In this document: positions 16,021 to 25,053 of the stretch, one piece after another | Numbering within the stretch: position 1 is the stretch's first letter | Layout: the number at the start of each line of letters is the position of its first letter | Origin: Alphaproteobacteria bacterium | GTDB taxonomy: Bacteria > Pseudomonadota > Alphaproteobacteria > Rs-D84 | DNA: 43,288 bases | Direction: 5' to 3' | Assembly: GCA_017615655.1 (NCBI GenBank) | Contig: JAFZZS010000006.1 | Location: 1 to 43,288 of the forward strand | Position numbers and translations under genes: made by a program | Notes under the pieces: model-generated | Told to the model about the DNA's origin: nothing | Seen by the model: only the letters and a program-made list of their open reading frames with translations | Databases searched by the model: none

Positions 16021-17568
16021 ATGACGTTACTTAAATCGTTAAAAATATCGGCAATCGGTGTTATGTGTACAATGATTCTGGCAAACGTACACGCCGCAAG
16101 TAATTATGGAATCCAAAGCGCATGGGACAATCCAAATGCTAATATGGCATCGGGCAGTATTAAACCTGGGTATACTCAATTGGCATGGGAAACCGGCACC
16201 GTATTACCAATCAAATTGCGCAATGGTATGGTAACCATGGTAAATTTACCAAACGGTGAACAAATCGAAGATGCCGTTGTCGGAAATGATGGTTTCTTTT
16301 CTATCGAAGGCGCCCAGGGAACCCGCACGCTGTATATTACCCCCGCACCAGATAATATGGGGTCTGATACAAATATGATTGTGACGGGAAAATCAGGAAA
16401 TGTTTATACTTTCTATCTGCGCAGTGAACCCGCAAATGCATCGGAAATCACATATTCCCAGGTTGATGTCGTTCTTGATAACAATGCACGTTTGCCAAAT
16501 GTGGTTAATCCATCCGCGGTGGCAAGTTCGGGAACAATGAATTCTATATTCAAAAAGACACCAAAGAAAAGCAGCACTATTGGGGTTGATGGTGAAGATT
16601 ATGACTGGATAAAAACAATGAAAATTGACCCGTCTGAATTCCGTTTCGACCTTGATATATTTGTTCCAAACCCAGATGATTATGTGATTGCACCTGAACG
16701 CGTATGGCGTGATCGCGTGTTCACATATATTGATTTTGGTGACAAGGTTATTTCTATGACACAACGTCCGGTGGTTTCCCTGCTTGTCGAAGGGGGTGAA
16801 TCCCCGGTTGGATTCCGGACCGATGGTCAAGATGGGCGTTTGCTGATTGTCGAAGCCGTTGGTGATATGGTTCTGCGTAGCGGTCAGCGGATTGTATGTA
16901 TAAAAAAACGTTCAAAACCATTCTTGATTGCTGATACCGCCAGCGTTATGGCATTGGCCGAGGCAAATGTCGCACAAAGTATGTTGTCAGGACAATCGCT
17001 TAACAATGTTTTGTATAATTCTGACCAGGCCGCAATGAATTCAGGTATGGGTGGTTATACCGCGACACCAATGCAAATAGGCAGCTATGCCACACAACCA
17101 ATGCAAACGATGCCTATCTCGGTACCGGCAACGAATAGTGCAATGATGATGAATATGTATGGTAATGGCGGTGGGACAACATCGGGGCTTACTATGTTAC
17201 CCACAGAAAGAAATACCGCAGGTTCATATTTGCCCCAGAATAATATTCCACTGATATCCAGTAACCAGGGTGGTGTGGCTGTTGAATTACGTTCTGATTC
17301 CAGTGTCAAAGCATTGGATGATTATTGGGCAGAATTAATGGCGAAATTTAGTGGTAATGACGGTAAAGGGTTACTAACCAAATACAAAGACAATGTCTTT
17401 TATGCGGTTGATGAACAAGGTGTTGGTGAATTGGGGGCATCATCATCAGCGGCACGTTTATATCGTCTGCGTATCGGTCCAATGCCGGATATTGATACCG
17501 CCCAGCAACTTTGTGATCAACTGTTAAAATTCAGTGGTGCTAGTTGCCAAGTTGTTAGAATTCAATAA
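16021..17568 (+). CDS. virB9: Type IV secretion protein VirB9 with a C-terminal SPOR-like domain
   Basis: 515 aa, nearly twice the usual VirB9 length. A signal peptide (residues 1-25, ending NVHA) is followed by an N-terminal beta region. The VirB9 C-terminal domain lies at about residues 200-310, with DYVIAPERVWRDRVFTYIDFGDK and the closing MVLRSGQRIVCI typical of VirB9/TrbG. A Met/Thr/Gln/Asn-rich linker (about 315-420) leads to a final 85 residues. These end in YRLRIGPMPDIDTAQQLCDQL...CQVVRI, which fits a SPOR peptidoglycan-binding domain. VirB9 forms the outer-membrane part of the T4SS core; a SPOR tail could anchor the complex to glycan strands at division sites (inference). An AAGGAAAGG site precedes the ATG. 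Confidence 0.87.
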   Translation: MTLLKSLKISAIGVMCTMILANVHAASNYGIQSAWDNPNANMASGSIKPGYTQLAWETGTVLPIKLRNGMVTMVNLPNGEQIEDAVVGNDGFFSIEGAQGTRTLYITPAPDNMGSDTNMIVTGKSGNVYTFYLRSEPANASEITYSQVDVVLDNNARLPNVVNPSAVASSGTMNSIFKKTPKKSSTIGVDGEDYDWIKTMKIDPSEFRFDLDIFVPNPDDYVIAPERVWRDRVFTYIDFGDKVISMTQRPVVSLLVEGGESPVGFRTDGQDGRLLIVEAVGDMVLRSGQRIVCIKKRSKPFLIADTASVMALAEANVAQSMLSGQSLNNVLYNSDQAAMNSGMGGYTATPMQIGSYATQPMQTMPISVPATNSAMMMNMYGNGGGTTSGLTMLPTERNTAGSYLPQNNIPLISSNQGGVAVELRSDSSVKALDDYWAELMAKFSGNDGKGLLTKYKDNVFYAVDEQGVGELGASSSAARLYRLRIGPMPDIDTAQQLCDQLLKFSGASCQVVRIQ

Positions 17569-17594
17569 TTGAACATCCAGGGGTATATAGTATC

Positions 17595-20012
17595 ATGGGA
17601 AAAGTTGGTCAACATATTTCAGATTTTCGTAAAACTACACCGAAATCGGTGCTTTGGATATTTTTAATTGCGGCACTTGTTATCGCGATTATATTACTGT
17701 TGCTTTTGATTGGAAATAAAAGAAGCAGAAAGGTTATGAATGATGCAGACGTGATTCCAATTACGCCAGAATTGCGATTTGAACCAAACAACCTTATTGA
17801 TTGGTCTAATACCATGGTTAATGATATTCGTAATGCAGAAATTCAGGTATATGCGAATACACGCGTGCAAATCACAAATCTGGTCGTCCAGGTTGAAAGC
17901 GAAGATGATGATGACGTCGGGTTGTCTGCAAGTGCAACTTGCACAAATGAACAAACATTTGTTACCGAAGATACACCATGTCTTATAACTATTGAATATG
18001 CACCAACACATTCTATGCCACGTACTAATGTTGGTGTATCAGTAACGTGGACCGCGTTTGAGGTTGGTCCAGAACCTATTGAAACCAAGAATGCAATTAC
18101 CGCAATTATTGGTGCACATGAAAAACCAAAAAGCCAGGTTGAACCCGTGGAAATGCCACCTGAAGAAGAGTTTTACGAAGAAGATGAGTATGAAGAAGAA
18201 ACCTATGATGACGAACCGGGATTCGAAGATGATATTTACGACCTTGCGCCACCATTAGATTTTGCGCAACCTGCACCAACTCAACCAGTAGCCCCTGTTT
18301 CAAAAAAATATAAATCGGCGTTTGGAAATAATTGTTCTGATTTTTCATTTCCGGGGTATAATACCGCCGGAATCCAAAGCGGTTGGATAACACCCGAAGC
18401 CGGCGCATACTACTATCATCCGTTTTCAGATGCCGAGTGCAAAAATCCAACAGGTATTTATAATGCCGACACTGGATATATAATGGATATCAACAACACA
18501 TCACGAAAAATTGGTTCTGATGCAGAACATATTCGGTTAACTATCCAAGAACGCATGCCGACACTTGGTGGCGGAAAATCACGTCGTGTTGCTGCACGCG
18601 CCCGTCAATTAACTGATGCAGAACTTGGAATACAAATATCATCACCTGCCAGTGCGGTAAACAATTTTGATACATCCCGGGCGCACCACATCGCATTGGA
18701 ACCGCGTAAAAAAACAAATGAATTTTCTGGGTACGAAGGGGGGGATACGGTTTATTCTACATTGCCATATGACAGAACATTTGTATTGCGCCAATATAAA
18801 CCGATTCCGGCGACAATTGTTTCTGATATTCAGGCTGATGCAAAATTACTTCAAAGCGGATTGCCGGTACGTGCAACAGTTGATCGTAATGTCTATTCGG
18901 ATAACGGTCGTACAGTGATTATTCCAACGGGAACATTGATGTTGGGACGTGTTGTCGGTGAGTTACCTGGTCCATATAAGGCGGTCGGTCGTATGGAAAT
19001 AGAATGGTACCAGTTTATACGCCCAGATGGTGTTGAATTTGCATTTGAAAGTGGTAAAAATCCTTTCTCGGCTGATTCTCAGGGGCGCAAGGGGGTTCCT
19101 GGACACGGCAGCACAGACTATATTCAACAATTTGTTATGCCAATGTTGACCGCGATTGTACCCGCCGCGGTAAATATGATTGCACCGATTTCAGATGCAT
19201 TTGTAAATCAAATAGATTTAGATAATAACACCGTTGTACAAAGTGGAACTGTGCGTTCATCTGAATTAGCCAAAAATGAAATTATTACCGCATGGAATAA
19301 TGTCGCAACAAAGTTATTGGTCGATATGATGGACAATACAACACCACCTTTCTCGATTGCCGCAGGTACGCGTATTACGGTGTTTTCACCTGTTGATTTG
19401 GTTATAACTTGTGGGGACCCTGACCAAGGTGATACACGTAACTGTGCTGTTCATGCACCTGCAAAAATAGAACGTGGCGAAATTAAACGTGATATTAAAG
19501 AAAGCCAGAATGTTGAAGAACTTATCGGTCAGGTTCGTTCAATGATGCAGGCATCCTTGAAAGAAACATGTTGTCAATGCAAGGAAGATTCATGCTTTGC
19601 ACCGGTTTCTTATAAATCAGAAGAGTGCAGAAAATATAGTTTTTCAACATTAGATTTCTATTGTCGTTCATTTGGAACATATGAAGCAAAAAATAACGCA
19701 AAACAAAAGGCGGTATTTGAAAATCAAAAAGAACAAATGCAACAAAAGACAACGGACACAGAGACTTATAACAAAGAAGTCTTGGGATTAAAATATGACG
19801 AAGATGGTAATATAAAAAATCCATTCAAAAAAGAAAAGAATGAATCCGCACCAACACCAGTAGACGATTCTTCGGTTGTTACATGTGATAATGGTGCAAA
19901 CCCTGATGCCAACGGTTGTTGTCCGGGTGAAACATATACAGACATGGGTGAACAAGGGTTTAATTGCTGTCCGGATGCTGGTGGTGATTGTTTCCCACCC
20001 ATAGAGTTATAG
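17595..20012 (+). CDS. virB10: Type IV secretion protein VirB10 with acidic insert and cysteine-rich tail
   Basis: 805 aa, about twice the normal VirB10 length. Cytoplasmic start, one membrane span (residues 19-40), then a beta-domain with two Cys (about 80-165, CTNEQTFVTEDTPCLITIEY). A strongly acidic Glu/Asp/Tyr stretch (about 180-225) takes the place of the usual Pro-rich periplasmic region. The TrbI/VirB10 domain covers about 395-640 (PIPATIVSDIQADAKLLQSGLPVRATVDRNVY, IPTGTLMLGRVVG, antenna-like helices IQQFVMPMLTAIVPAAVNMI, closing GTRITVFSPVDLVI). It is followed by an extra 170 residues: a Cys cluster (CCQC, SC, EEC, YC), a Lys/Gln-rich helix and a last block with two CC pairs and GGDCFPP. 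VirB10 spans both membranes, so this tail may lie at or outside the outer membrane (inference). Confidence 0.87.
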   Translation: MGKVGQHISDFRKTTPKSVLWIFLIAALVIAIILLLLLIGNKRSRKVMNDADVIPITPELRFEPNNLIDWSNTMVNDIRNAEIQVYANTRVQITNLVVQVESEDDDDVGLSASATCTNEQTFVTEDTPCLITIEYAPTHSMPRTNVGVSVTWTAFEVGPEPIETKNAITAIIGAHEKPKSQVEPVEMPPEEEFYEEDEYEEETYDDEPGFEDDIYDLAPPLDFAQPAPTQPVAPVSKKYKSAFGNNCSDFSFPGYNTAGIQSGWITPEAGAYYYHPFSDAECKNPTGIYNADTGYIMDINNTSRKIGSDAEHIRLTIQERMPTLGGGKSRRVAARARQLTDAELGIQISSPASAVNNFDTSRAHHIALEPRKKTNEFSGYEGGDTVYSTLPYDRTFVLRQYKPIPATIVSDIQADAKLLQSGLPVRATVDRNVYSDNGRTVIIPTGTLMLGRVVGELPGPYKAVGRMEIEWYQFIRPDGVEFAFESGKNPFSADSQGRKGVPGHGSTDYIQQFVMPMLTAIVPAAVNMIAPISDAFVNQIDLDNNTVVQSGTVRSSELAKNEIITAWNNVATKLLVDMMDNTTPPFSIAAGTRITVFSPVDLVITCGDPDQGDTRNCAVHAPAKIERGEIKRDIKESQNVEELIGQVRSMMQASLKETCCQCKEDSCFAPVSYKSEECRKYSFSTLDFYCRSFGTYEAKNNAKQKAVFENQKEQMQQKTTDTETYNKEVLGLKYDEDGNIKNPFKKEKNESAPTPVDDSSVVTCDNGANPDANGCCPGETYTDMGEQGFNCCPDAGGDCFPPIEL

Positions 20013-20030
20013 GTATTTTTAATATTAACT

Positions 20031-20056
20031 AAAACCGCCATTCATGGCGGTTTTTT
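20031..20056 (+). terminator. Intrinsic terminator of the virB8-9-10 operon
   Basis: AAAACCGCCA/TGGCGGTTTT perfect 10-bp stem with a TTCA loop and T6, 19 nt after the virB10 stop codon. Confidence 0.92.
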
Positions 20057-20113
20057 ATAAAAAGGATTTATTATGACATAACAAAGAATGTAATAAAATT
20101 AACCCGTATTCAC

Positions 20114-20149
20114 GAGAGAGGACGGCGCGTTTTGCACGTCTTTTTTTTT
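20114..20149 (+). terminator. Second terminator-like hairpin, possible end of a small RNA
   Basis: AGAGGACG pairs with CGTCTTTT around a GC-rich loop, followed by nine T residues (20141-20149). No gene ends here, since virB10 already has its own terminator at 20031. This could therefore close a short transcript starting in 20060-20110, where only a weak -10 (TAAAAT) is visible. The rest of the 20057-20314 gap is very AT-rich; apart from the inverted repeat at 20168 nothing else is evident. Confidence 0.45.
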
Positions 20150-20167
20150 GTGAAAAATATAAAAAAA

Positions 20168-20210
20168 TACGATTCGATCATAAAAGAATAAAATCCTTGT
20201 GCGAATCGTA
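20168..20210. repeat. Inverted repeat upstream of the 114-aa gene
   Basis: Perfect 9-bp arms TACGATTCG (20168-20176) and CGAATCGTA (20202-20210), 25 nt apart, 105 nt before the start codon at 20315. The spacing suits either an mRNA hairpin or a pair of protein half-sites. Not followed by a T-run. Confidence 0.5.
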
Positions 20211-20314
20211 ATTTAACGAATAGATTCAATTAAAAGTTGTAATGTTTTATTTCGTCAATCACATTGTTTTATATATAAAAACAATAAAACTATAAACCCA
20301 AGGAGAAAAAATTT

Positions 20315-20659
20315 ATGAAAGAAATCCAACCTAATTACGGGCCAGAAAAATTCCAAAATGCAGAACAAATTTGGTTCTGGTTTTTGTATTCAAAATCTGT
20401 GCGTAATGATATCGGTTTGCATAAACCGGGTGGAACAACGCGCAAAATATGCGAATTAGTTGATGTAGAAACACTGATTACAAAACTTTATTTGTGCGGA
20501 AAATTAACAGATGCGCAATTAGCGGTAATGAAAGAATTCGGTGACCGACATCATGCGCCTCATCAGTACGTATGGCGTGAAAATCATGCCGCGGCACTTT
20601 GGAATACCGCAATGGACATTATTGAAACTGCCGCACGTGAACGCGGATGGATTGAATAG
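20315..20659 (+). CDS. Conserved alphaproteobacterial hypothetical protein
   Basis: 114 aa, soluble, no signal peptide, with an AAGGAG ribosome binding site 8 nt upstream. The pattern (GGTTRKICELVDVETLITKLYLCGKLTDAQLAVMKEFGDR, then HAAALWNTAMDIIE and ERGWIE at the end) matches my memory of a short conserved alphaproteobacterial protein of unknown function in which LYR-x-R-x-LT and LW-x-x-AM are constant. It is mostly helical, with Trp and charged residues. It is followed after 17 nt by another small conserved gene, and the two probably form one transcript ending at 21040. Confidence 0.75.
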   Translation: MKEIQPNYGPEKFQNAEQIWFWFLYSKSVRNDIGLHKPGGTTRKICELVDVETLITKLYLCGKLTDAQLAVMKEFGDRHHAPHQYVWRENHAAALWNTAMDIIETAARERGWIE

Positions 20660-20676
20660 AATTACAGGAGTTTGAT

Positions 20677-21012
20677 ATGGTTATAATCGCATTCTCGCCA
20701 AAATCATCAAAAATTCTGCCGAATATTGTTTGTAAAAATTTTAAACATTGCGCCGTATTAATTCGTAATAACGACGGATTTTTACTTTACCAATTTATGT
20801 CACGAAAACATCTGTACATTATACAAATAAAAGCCCGTGATATTAAAATACTTACAAAACACGGGTGGCGATTTGTATATGTTCCATGCGCATTGCCGTG
20901 TATTTTTCCAATAAAAACCATGACATGTGTTAACCTTGCAAAATATGCCATAGGTCTACACGCACCTTTTGTGCAAACACCAGATAGTTTGTATCACAGA
21001 ATTTATGATTAA
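20677..21012 (+). CDS. Small conserved protein, possibly a permuted NlpC/P60-like fold
   Basis: 111 aa, basic, no signal peptide. Two blocks stand out: NFKHCAVLI near residue 22, similar to the HVGI strand of permuted papain-like (YiiX/NlpC) enzymes, and MTCVNLAKYAIGLHAPFVQTPDSLYHRI near the C-terminus, similar to their nucleophile-Cys helix with a downstream TP-x-x-L. If so, His24 and Cys86 would be the catalytic pair. This is inference from short motifs. The gene sits 17 nt after the preceding hypothetical gene, with an ACAGGAG ribosome binding site. Confidence 0.65.
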   Translation: MVIIAFSPKSSKILPNIVCKNFKHCAVLIRNNDGFLLYQFMSRKHLYIIQIKARDIKILTKHGWRFVYVPCALPCIFPIKTMTCVNLAKYAIGLHAPFVQTPDSLYHRIYD

Positions 21013-21040
21013 AAAAAGTCCGGAATCATCCGGACTTTTT
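21013..21040. terminator. Bidirectional terminator
   Basis: AAAAAGTCCGGA/TCCGGACTTTTT stem with a 4-nt loop, flanked by an A-run and a T-run. It serves the plus-strand gene ending at 21012 and the minus-strand yidC ending at 21042. Confidence 0.92.
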
Positions 21041-21041
21041 T

Positions 21042-22637
21042 TTATTTTTTATTTAACTGTTTTTTAATTATGTATGTTTGAATAATTCCGAACACGTTTG
21101 ATACAGTCCAATATAAAACCAACCCCGCTGGCATCCATGCGAACATTACTGTAAATATTAACGGCAACCACTTCATCACACGTCCCGTAGTTGCGGTCAT
21201 ATCTGTTGCATTTTTATCTGTTTTTGTATGTCCAGATTGCAAATATTGCTGCAACCACATTGTTGCGCCCATTAGTATTGGCAATATAAAGTAAGGATCC
21301 ATCGCCGCCAAATCGTGTATCCACAAAAATCCAGCGTTTCGCATATTTACCGAAATCAATAATGCTTTGTATAATGCAAAGAAAATCGGAATCTGAAGCA
21401 ACATTGGCAGACACCCGGACATAGGTGAAGTCTTGTGCGTTTTGTAAAGATTCATCATCTCCATTTGCAAACGAACTTTATCATTTGCATAAAGTTTTTG
21501 AATACGTTGCATTTCTGGTTGCATACGCTGCATTGCAATAGAAGACACATATGATTTGCGTGTAAGTGGCCACATCAACAAACGCAATAATATAGTTAAT
21601 AAAATTATTGCGACACCATAATTCATAACAAAAGAATTCAATATATTTAATATCCAAAGTAATGGTTGCGCGAAAAACCAAAACCAACCATAATCTATCG
21701 TTTTATTTACGCCGGAAATACTGGTCGCCGCCGCATCTAGTATTGTTTGTTCACGTGGTCCCGCAAAAATGGTAGTTGTGAAAACCCCGGTATTTCCCGG
21801 TGTCACCACAACCCCAGCCGCAGTTGCATCTGTCATATATTTCTGGCCAATTGATTTCGCACGCATAGTTTGATCTGGCGATTTTACTTCTGCAAGTGTT
21901 TGCCAATATTGATCCGCAAAACCAAAAAATCCGTTTGTTGTAGAATATGCATATGCTTTTTTATCCAGACTATGCCAATCTACATAGCGTATTTTTGAAT
22001 TTGTATTTGTAATTGCCCCTGTTGATACGCCTGCCGCATTTGCATGATTTACTCTAACGATTCGCGCATAAGGCGCAAATGTTAAATCACGATTGGTTTT
22101 GTTTTCTATCGTATCTGTAACGTTTACAAGATAACCATCCACCGTTATGTCACGCGTAAAAATTACACCATCTGTATTACGCCAAGTCATTTTATTGTTT
22201 GCACTATTCCACACAGTTTTTATATCTGGCGCAGTTGTTCCAGTTGCATTTATACCAACCTCAATAAAATCGTCATCTCCTGCTAATAATGTAACACGCG
22301 CAGAATCTGTTTTGTCAGAACTTGCCGCATAATCATATAACGAGATTTTTGATACACGTAATCCGCGAACATTTACAGAAATTTTTTCACTGGATATTTC
22401 ATGTGATGGTATTTCAAGATTATCAGATGCGACAATCGCAACATCTGCGTCACTGGGTGTTGGTTTATCCTTTGGGGCCGTCCACATACTTATCAGCCAC
22501 CATGAGCCCAAAAATAAAATCATCCACCAAAAAAATCCCCCCAGACGCGATTTAGTTTGCCCAGGTGTATTCGTTGCAGTATTACGATTCGCATTCCATG
22601 TCGCAAATCCAGAATTATTATTAAGATATTGAACCAT
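21042..22637 (-). CDS. yidC: Membrane protein insertase YidC
   Basis: 531 aa. An N-terminal transmembrane anchor (about 32-52, GGFFWWMILFLGSWWLISMW), a large periplasmic domain with beta structure (about 60-310), and the conserved insertase core with five spans (MNYGVAIILLTILLRLLMWPLTRKSY, KMQPEMQRIQKLYANDK-like loop, MSGCLPMLLQIPIFFALYKAL, and the final WMPAGLVLYWTVSNVFGIIQTYIIKK). The Arg in the first core helix region (TILLRLLMWP) is the hydrophilic-groove residue. The stop of lspA lies 3 nt before its ATG, with the AAGGGG ribosome binding site inside the end of lspA. Confidence 0.98.
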   Translation of the reverse strand: MVQYLNNNSGFATWNANRNTATNTPGQTKSRLGGFFWWMILFLGSWWLISMWTAPKDKPTPSDADVAIVASDNLEIPSHEISSEKISVNVRGLRVSKISLYDYAASSDKTDSARVTLLAGDDDFIEVGINATGTTAPDIKTVWNSANNKMTWRNTDGVIFTRDITVDGYLVNVTDTIENKTNRDLTFAPYARIVRVNHANAAGVSTGAITNTNSKIRYVDWHSLDKKAYAYSTTNGFFGFADQYWQTLAEVKSPDQTMRAKSIGQKYMTDATAAGVVVTPGNTGVFTTTIFAGPREQTILDAAATSISGVNKTIDYGWFWFFAQPLLWILNILNSFVMNYGVAIILLTILLRLLMWPLTRKSYVSSIAMQRMQPEMQRIQKLYANDKVRLQMEMMNLYKTHKTSPMSGCLPMLLQIPIFFALYKALLISVNMRNAGFLWIHDLAAMDPYFILPILMGATMWLQQYLQSGHTKTDKNATDMTATTGRVMKWLPLIFTVMFAWMPAGLVLYWTVSNVFGIIQTYIIKKQLNKK

Positions 22638-22640
22638 TAC

Positions 22641-23171
22641 CTACCCCTTTAAATTTTTTAAACAGCGACGACGCGTCAACCACCAATTCAAAATATAAAT
22701 CAATACACCAACCGTAATGAAAATATCGGCAATATTAAATGATGGCCAATGAATTCCACCAATATGAAAATCTAAAAAATCAATAACGGCGCCAAAACGT
22801 AATCTATCAATGAAATTCCCAAACGCACCACCAATAATCATAATCAACGGCACACGCTCATAACTTTTTGCACGCGTGATTAAATAATATAACAAAAGTC
22901 CAATAATAATACCCGTTGCAATTATCATTACCAACGGTGCATTATCACCAAGGCTCCGAAATAATGAAAATGCGGTTCCTGGGTTCCATGTAAACACAAT
23001 GTTAAAGAAATTTGTAACATGTCGCATCAAGTATGGTACCGGGATTACCGACCATGCCGGTCCCCATACAAACGCAGACCCAGTAATTAGAAATAATAAG
23101 ATTCCCTTGGCAATTTGATCCAGAACAACTATGCCAAATATTGCAACAAGTGTTTTTAATATTCTTCTCAT
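22641..23171 (-). CDS. lspA: Lipoprotein signal peptidase (signal peptidase II)
   Basis: 176 aa, polytopic. It cleaves the signal peptide of diacylglyceryl-modified prolipoproteins in the inner membrane. Family motifs: LDQIAK in the first span, NPGTAFS, GGAFGNFIDR with the first catalytic Asp, VIDFLDF, and FNIADIFI with the second catalytic Asp. The N-terminal part carries a slightly longer loop (SAFVWGPAWSVIPVPYLMRH) than E. coli. It forms a tight pair with yidC. Confidence 0.97.
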   Translation of the reverse strand: MRRILKTLVAIFGIVVLDQIAKGILLFLITGSAFVWGPAWSVIPVPYLMRHVTNFFNIVFTWNPGTAFSLFRSLGDNAPLVMIIATGIIIGLLLYYLITRAKSYERVPLIMIIGGAFGNFIDRLRFGAVIDFLDFHIGGIHWPSFNIADIFITVGVLIYILNWWLTRRRCLKNLKG

Positions 23172-23260
23172 TTTTTCTCCATTAAACTTTTGTCAATATA
23201 GCAAGTTATCCGCATAAAATCAAATGCAAAATACCGAAATATATTATCAGAAATTTATAT

Positions 23261-23290
23261 AAAAAATCCAATCATCTGATTGGATTTTTT
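23261..23290. terminator. Bidirectional terminator after the Kef-type antiporter gene
   Basis: AAAAAATCCAATCA/TGATTGGATTTTTT, a 14-bp perfect stem with a 2-nt centre. It lies directly at the end of the minus-strand antiporter gene (stop at 23292), within the gap upstream of lspA. Confidence 0.9.
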
Positions 23291-23291
23291 A

Positions 23292-25001
23292 TCAGTTATT
23301 TGTATCATTAACCGCGTTATCTAATTCTGAATAATTTTCCAAACGCATTTCATTTAATAAACTTAATATCGTTTCTTCGGAAATTCCTAATTGTCCAAGT
23401 ACCCCCCGCGCTAACATTAACGAAGACTCTATTGTTTCCGGCCATACACCTTGAACCCCCTCTTTGATAAGTATACGAGATTCCGCCAGATTCCTAGCAC
23501 GCGCAAAAATCTTTACTCGCGGTGCAATACTTTTTACTGTTAAGACCGTATTACGCGCAGTATTACTGTTATCTAGCGCGATAACAACCGCACGTAAACG
23601 CCTGTTTTCCAAACCAAATTCACGCAATACTGATGCATTTGTACTGTCGCCGTAAAATACGTTGTATCCATTTTCGCGCCCCAACATAACCGCATTTACA
23701 TTTAAATCCAAGGCAACATATGGAATTTTACGTGCCCCCAAAATATATGCGATTATCTGTCCAACACGTCCAAAACCACATATAACAACTTCTGGTTTTA
23801 TTATTTGAGTGCCTGAATTTAACTGACGTTGACGTGATTTTACAAACCACTTGGTTGAACGTTGGATTCTGTCATGAATGGCTAATAAGAATGGTGTCGA
23901 TACAATCGATAGAATTATTATCGCTGTTAAGATCTCTTGGTGTGCAGGTGGAACCGCGGATATACCACTGGTTTTCATTGTTTGAAACATTAACAATGCA
24001 AATTCGCCACCCTGACTTAACATAAGCGCAATTAGTCGCGCATCATTTACTTGCACATTACGCACACGCGCAACCATAAACAATGCAATAAATTTGATAC
24101 ACACCAAACCAACAACGCCAAGTAATACTATATACCAATTATCCGCTAATATATTTATATTCAATCCCATACCTAGTGATATAAAGAACAATGACAGGAA
24201 CAATAAAGCGTATGGACCGATTTCGGCACGTATTTGATGACTGTAAATCGTTTCCGACATTAACATACCTGCCAAGAATGCGCCTAAACCTGCGGGCAAC
24301 CCAAGCAAATCCATCAGGACAGCCCATAATACGATATTTAGCATAACAACAAGCAAAAAGGCCTCGCGCGATTTTAATTTTGATACACGCTTTATCAGTG
24401 GATTTAATACGAATCGACCAACAACGACAACACCAAAAATTAATGTTACTGTTGTAACTAAAACGTCTATTACCGCTGCGTCAAGATTGAATGAACGACC
24501 GGCTAATACTGGCAACATTGCCAGCAACGGAATAGATAATAAATCTTGGAACAACAAAATAGAAAATGTTTGATGCCCCATACCAGTATTTAATTGATTT
24601 CTATCGGTTAGTAATTGCATATCTTCGGATGTACTGGACATAGCCATCAACAACGATACTGTTATTACGCCCATTATTGACCAAGGGGTAATTCCAACCA
24701 AGATTGGAAATAGCATAACCGCAACCATCAGAACCTGGGCCGCACCAAATCCAAAAATTGTCCTGCGCATTTGCCACAGGCGCTTCATATTTATTTCTAA
24801 ACCAATATTAAACCATAAAAATAATATTCCCAAATCACCCAGGAAAGTCCATGTTTCATTTACCTGAAACAAATCCAATACATATGGTCCCGACAGTATA
24901 CCGGCAACCAGAAACGCCACCAACGCACCGACTCTCGCAACTCGCAATACAAAAACTAACAAAAAAATCATTGCGAAAAAAAGTAATACCGATACGGACA
25001 T
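23292..25001 (-). CDS. Monovalent cation:proton antiporter, CPA2 family, with RCK domain (Kef-like)
   Basis: 569 aa. Residues 1 to about 385 form 12-13 membrane spans of the Na+/H+ exchanger fold (GLEINMKRLWQMRR, MSSTSEDMQLL, PAGLGAFLAGMLMSET, MLSQGGEFALLMF). The C-terminal part (about 400-540) is an RCK/TrkA-N domain with the nucleotide-binding GFGRVGQIIAYIL motif and a distal Asp (ALDLN). KefB/KefC-type systems exchange potassium for protons and are gated through this domain. No glutathione gating can be inferred. It is the last gene of the msbA-like to kef run, about 50 nt after rsmA, and has a GGAGAGAG ribosome binding site. Confidence 0.9.
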   Translation of the reverse strand: MSVSVLLFFAMIFLLVFVLRVARVGALVAFLVAGILSGPYVLDLFQVNETWTFLGDLGILFLWFNIGLEINMKRLWQMRRTIFGFGAAQVLMVAVMLFPILVGITPWSIMGVITVSLLMAMSSTSEDMQLLTDRNQLNTGMGHQTFSILLFQDLLSIPLLAMLPVLAGRSFNLDAAVIDVLVTTVTLIFGVVVVGRFVLNPLIKRVSKLKSREAFLLVVMLNIVLWAVLMDLLGLPAGLGAFLAGMLMSETIYSHQIRAEIGPYALLFLSLFFISLGMGLNINILADNWYIVLLGVVGLVCIKFIALFMVARVRNVQVNDARLIALMLSQGGEFALLMFQTMKTSGISAVPPAHQEILTAIIILSIVSTPFLLAIHDRIQRSTKWFVKSRQRQLNSGTQIIKPEVVICGFGRVGQIIAYILGARKIPYVALDLNVNAVMLGRENGYNVFYGDSTNASVLREFGLENRRLRAVVIALDNSNTARNTVLTVKSIAPRVKIFARARNLAESRILIKEGVQGVWPETIESSLMLARGVLGQLGISEETILSLLNEMRLENYSELDNAVNDTNN

Positions 25002-25053
25002 ATTTCTCTCTCCTGTATAAATACGTTCATATTATAACAAAAAAACATAATAC

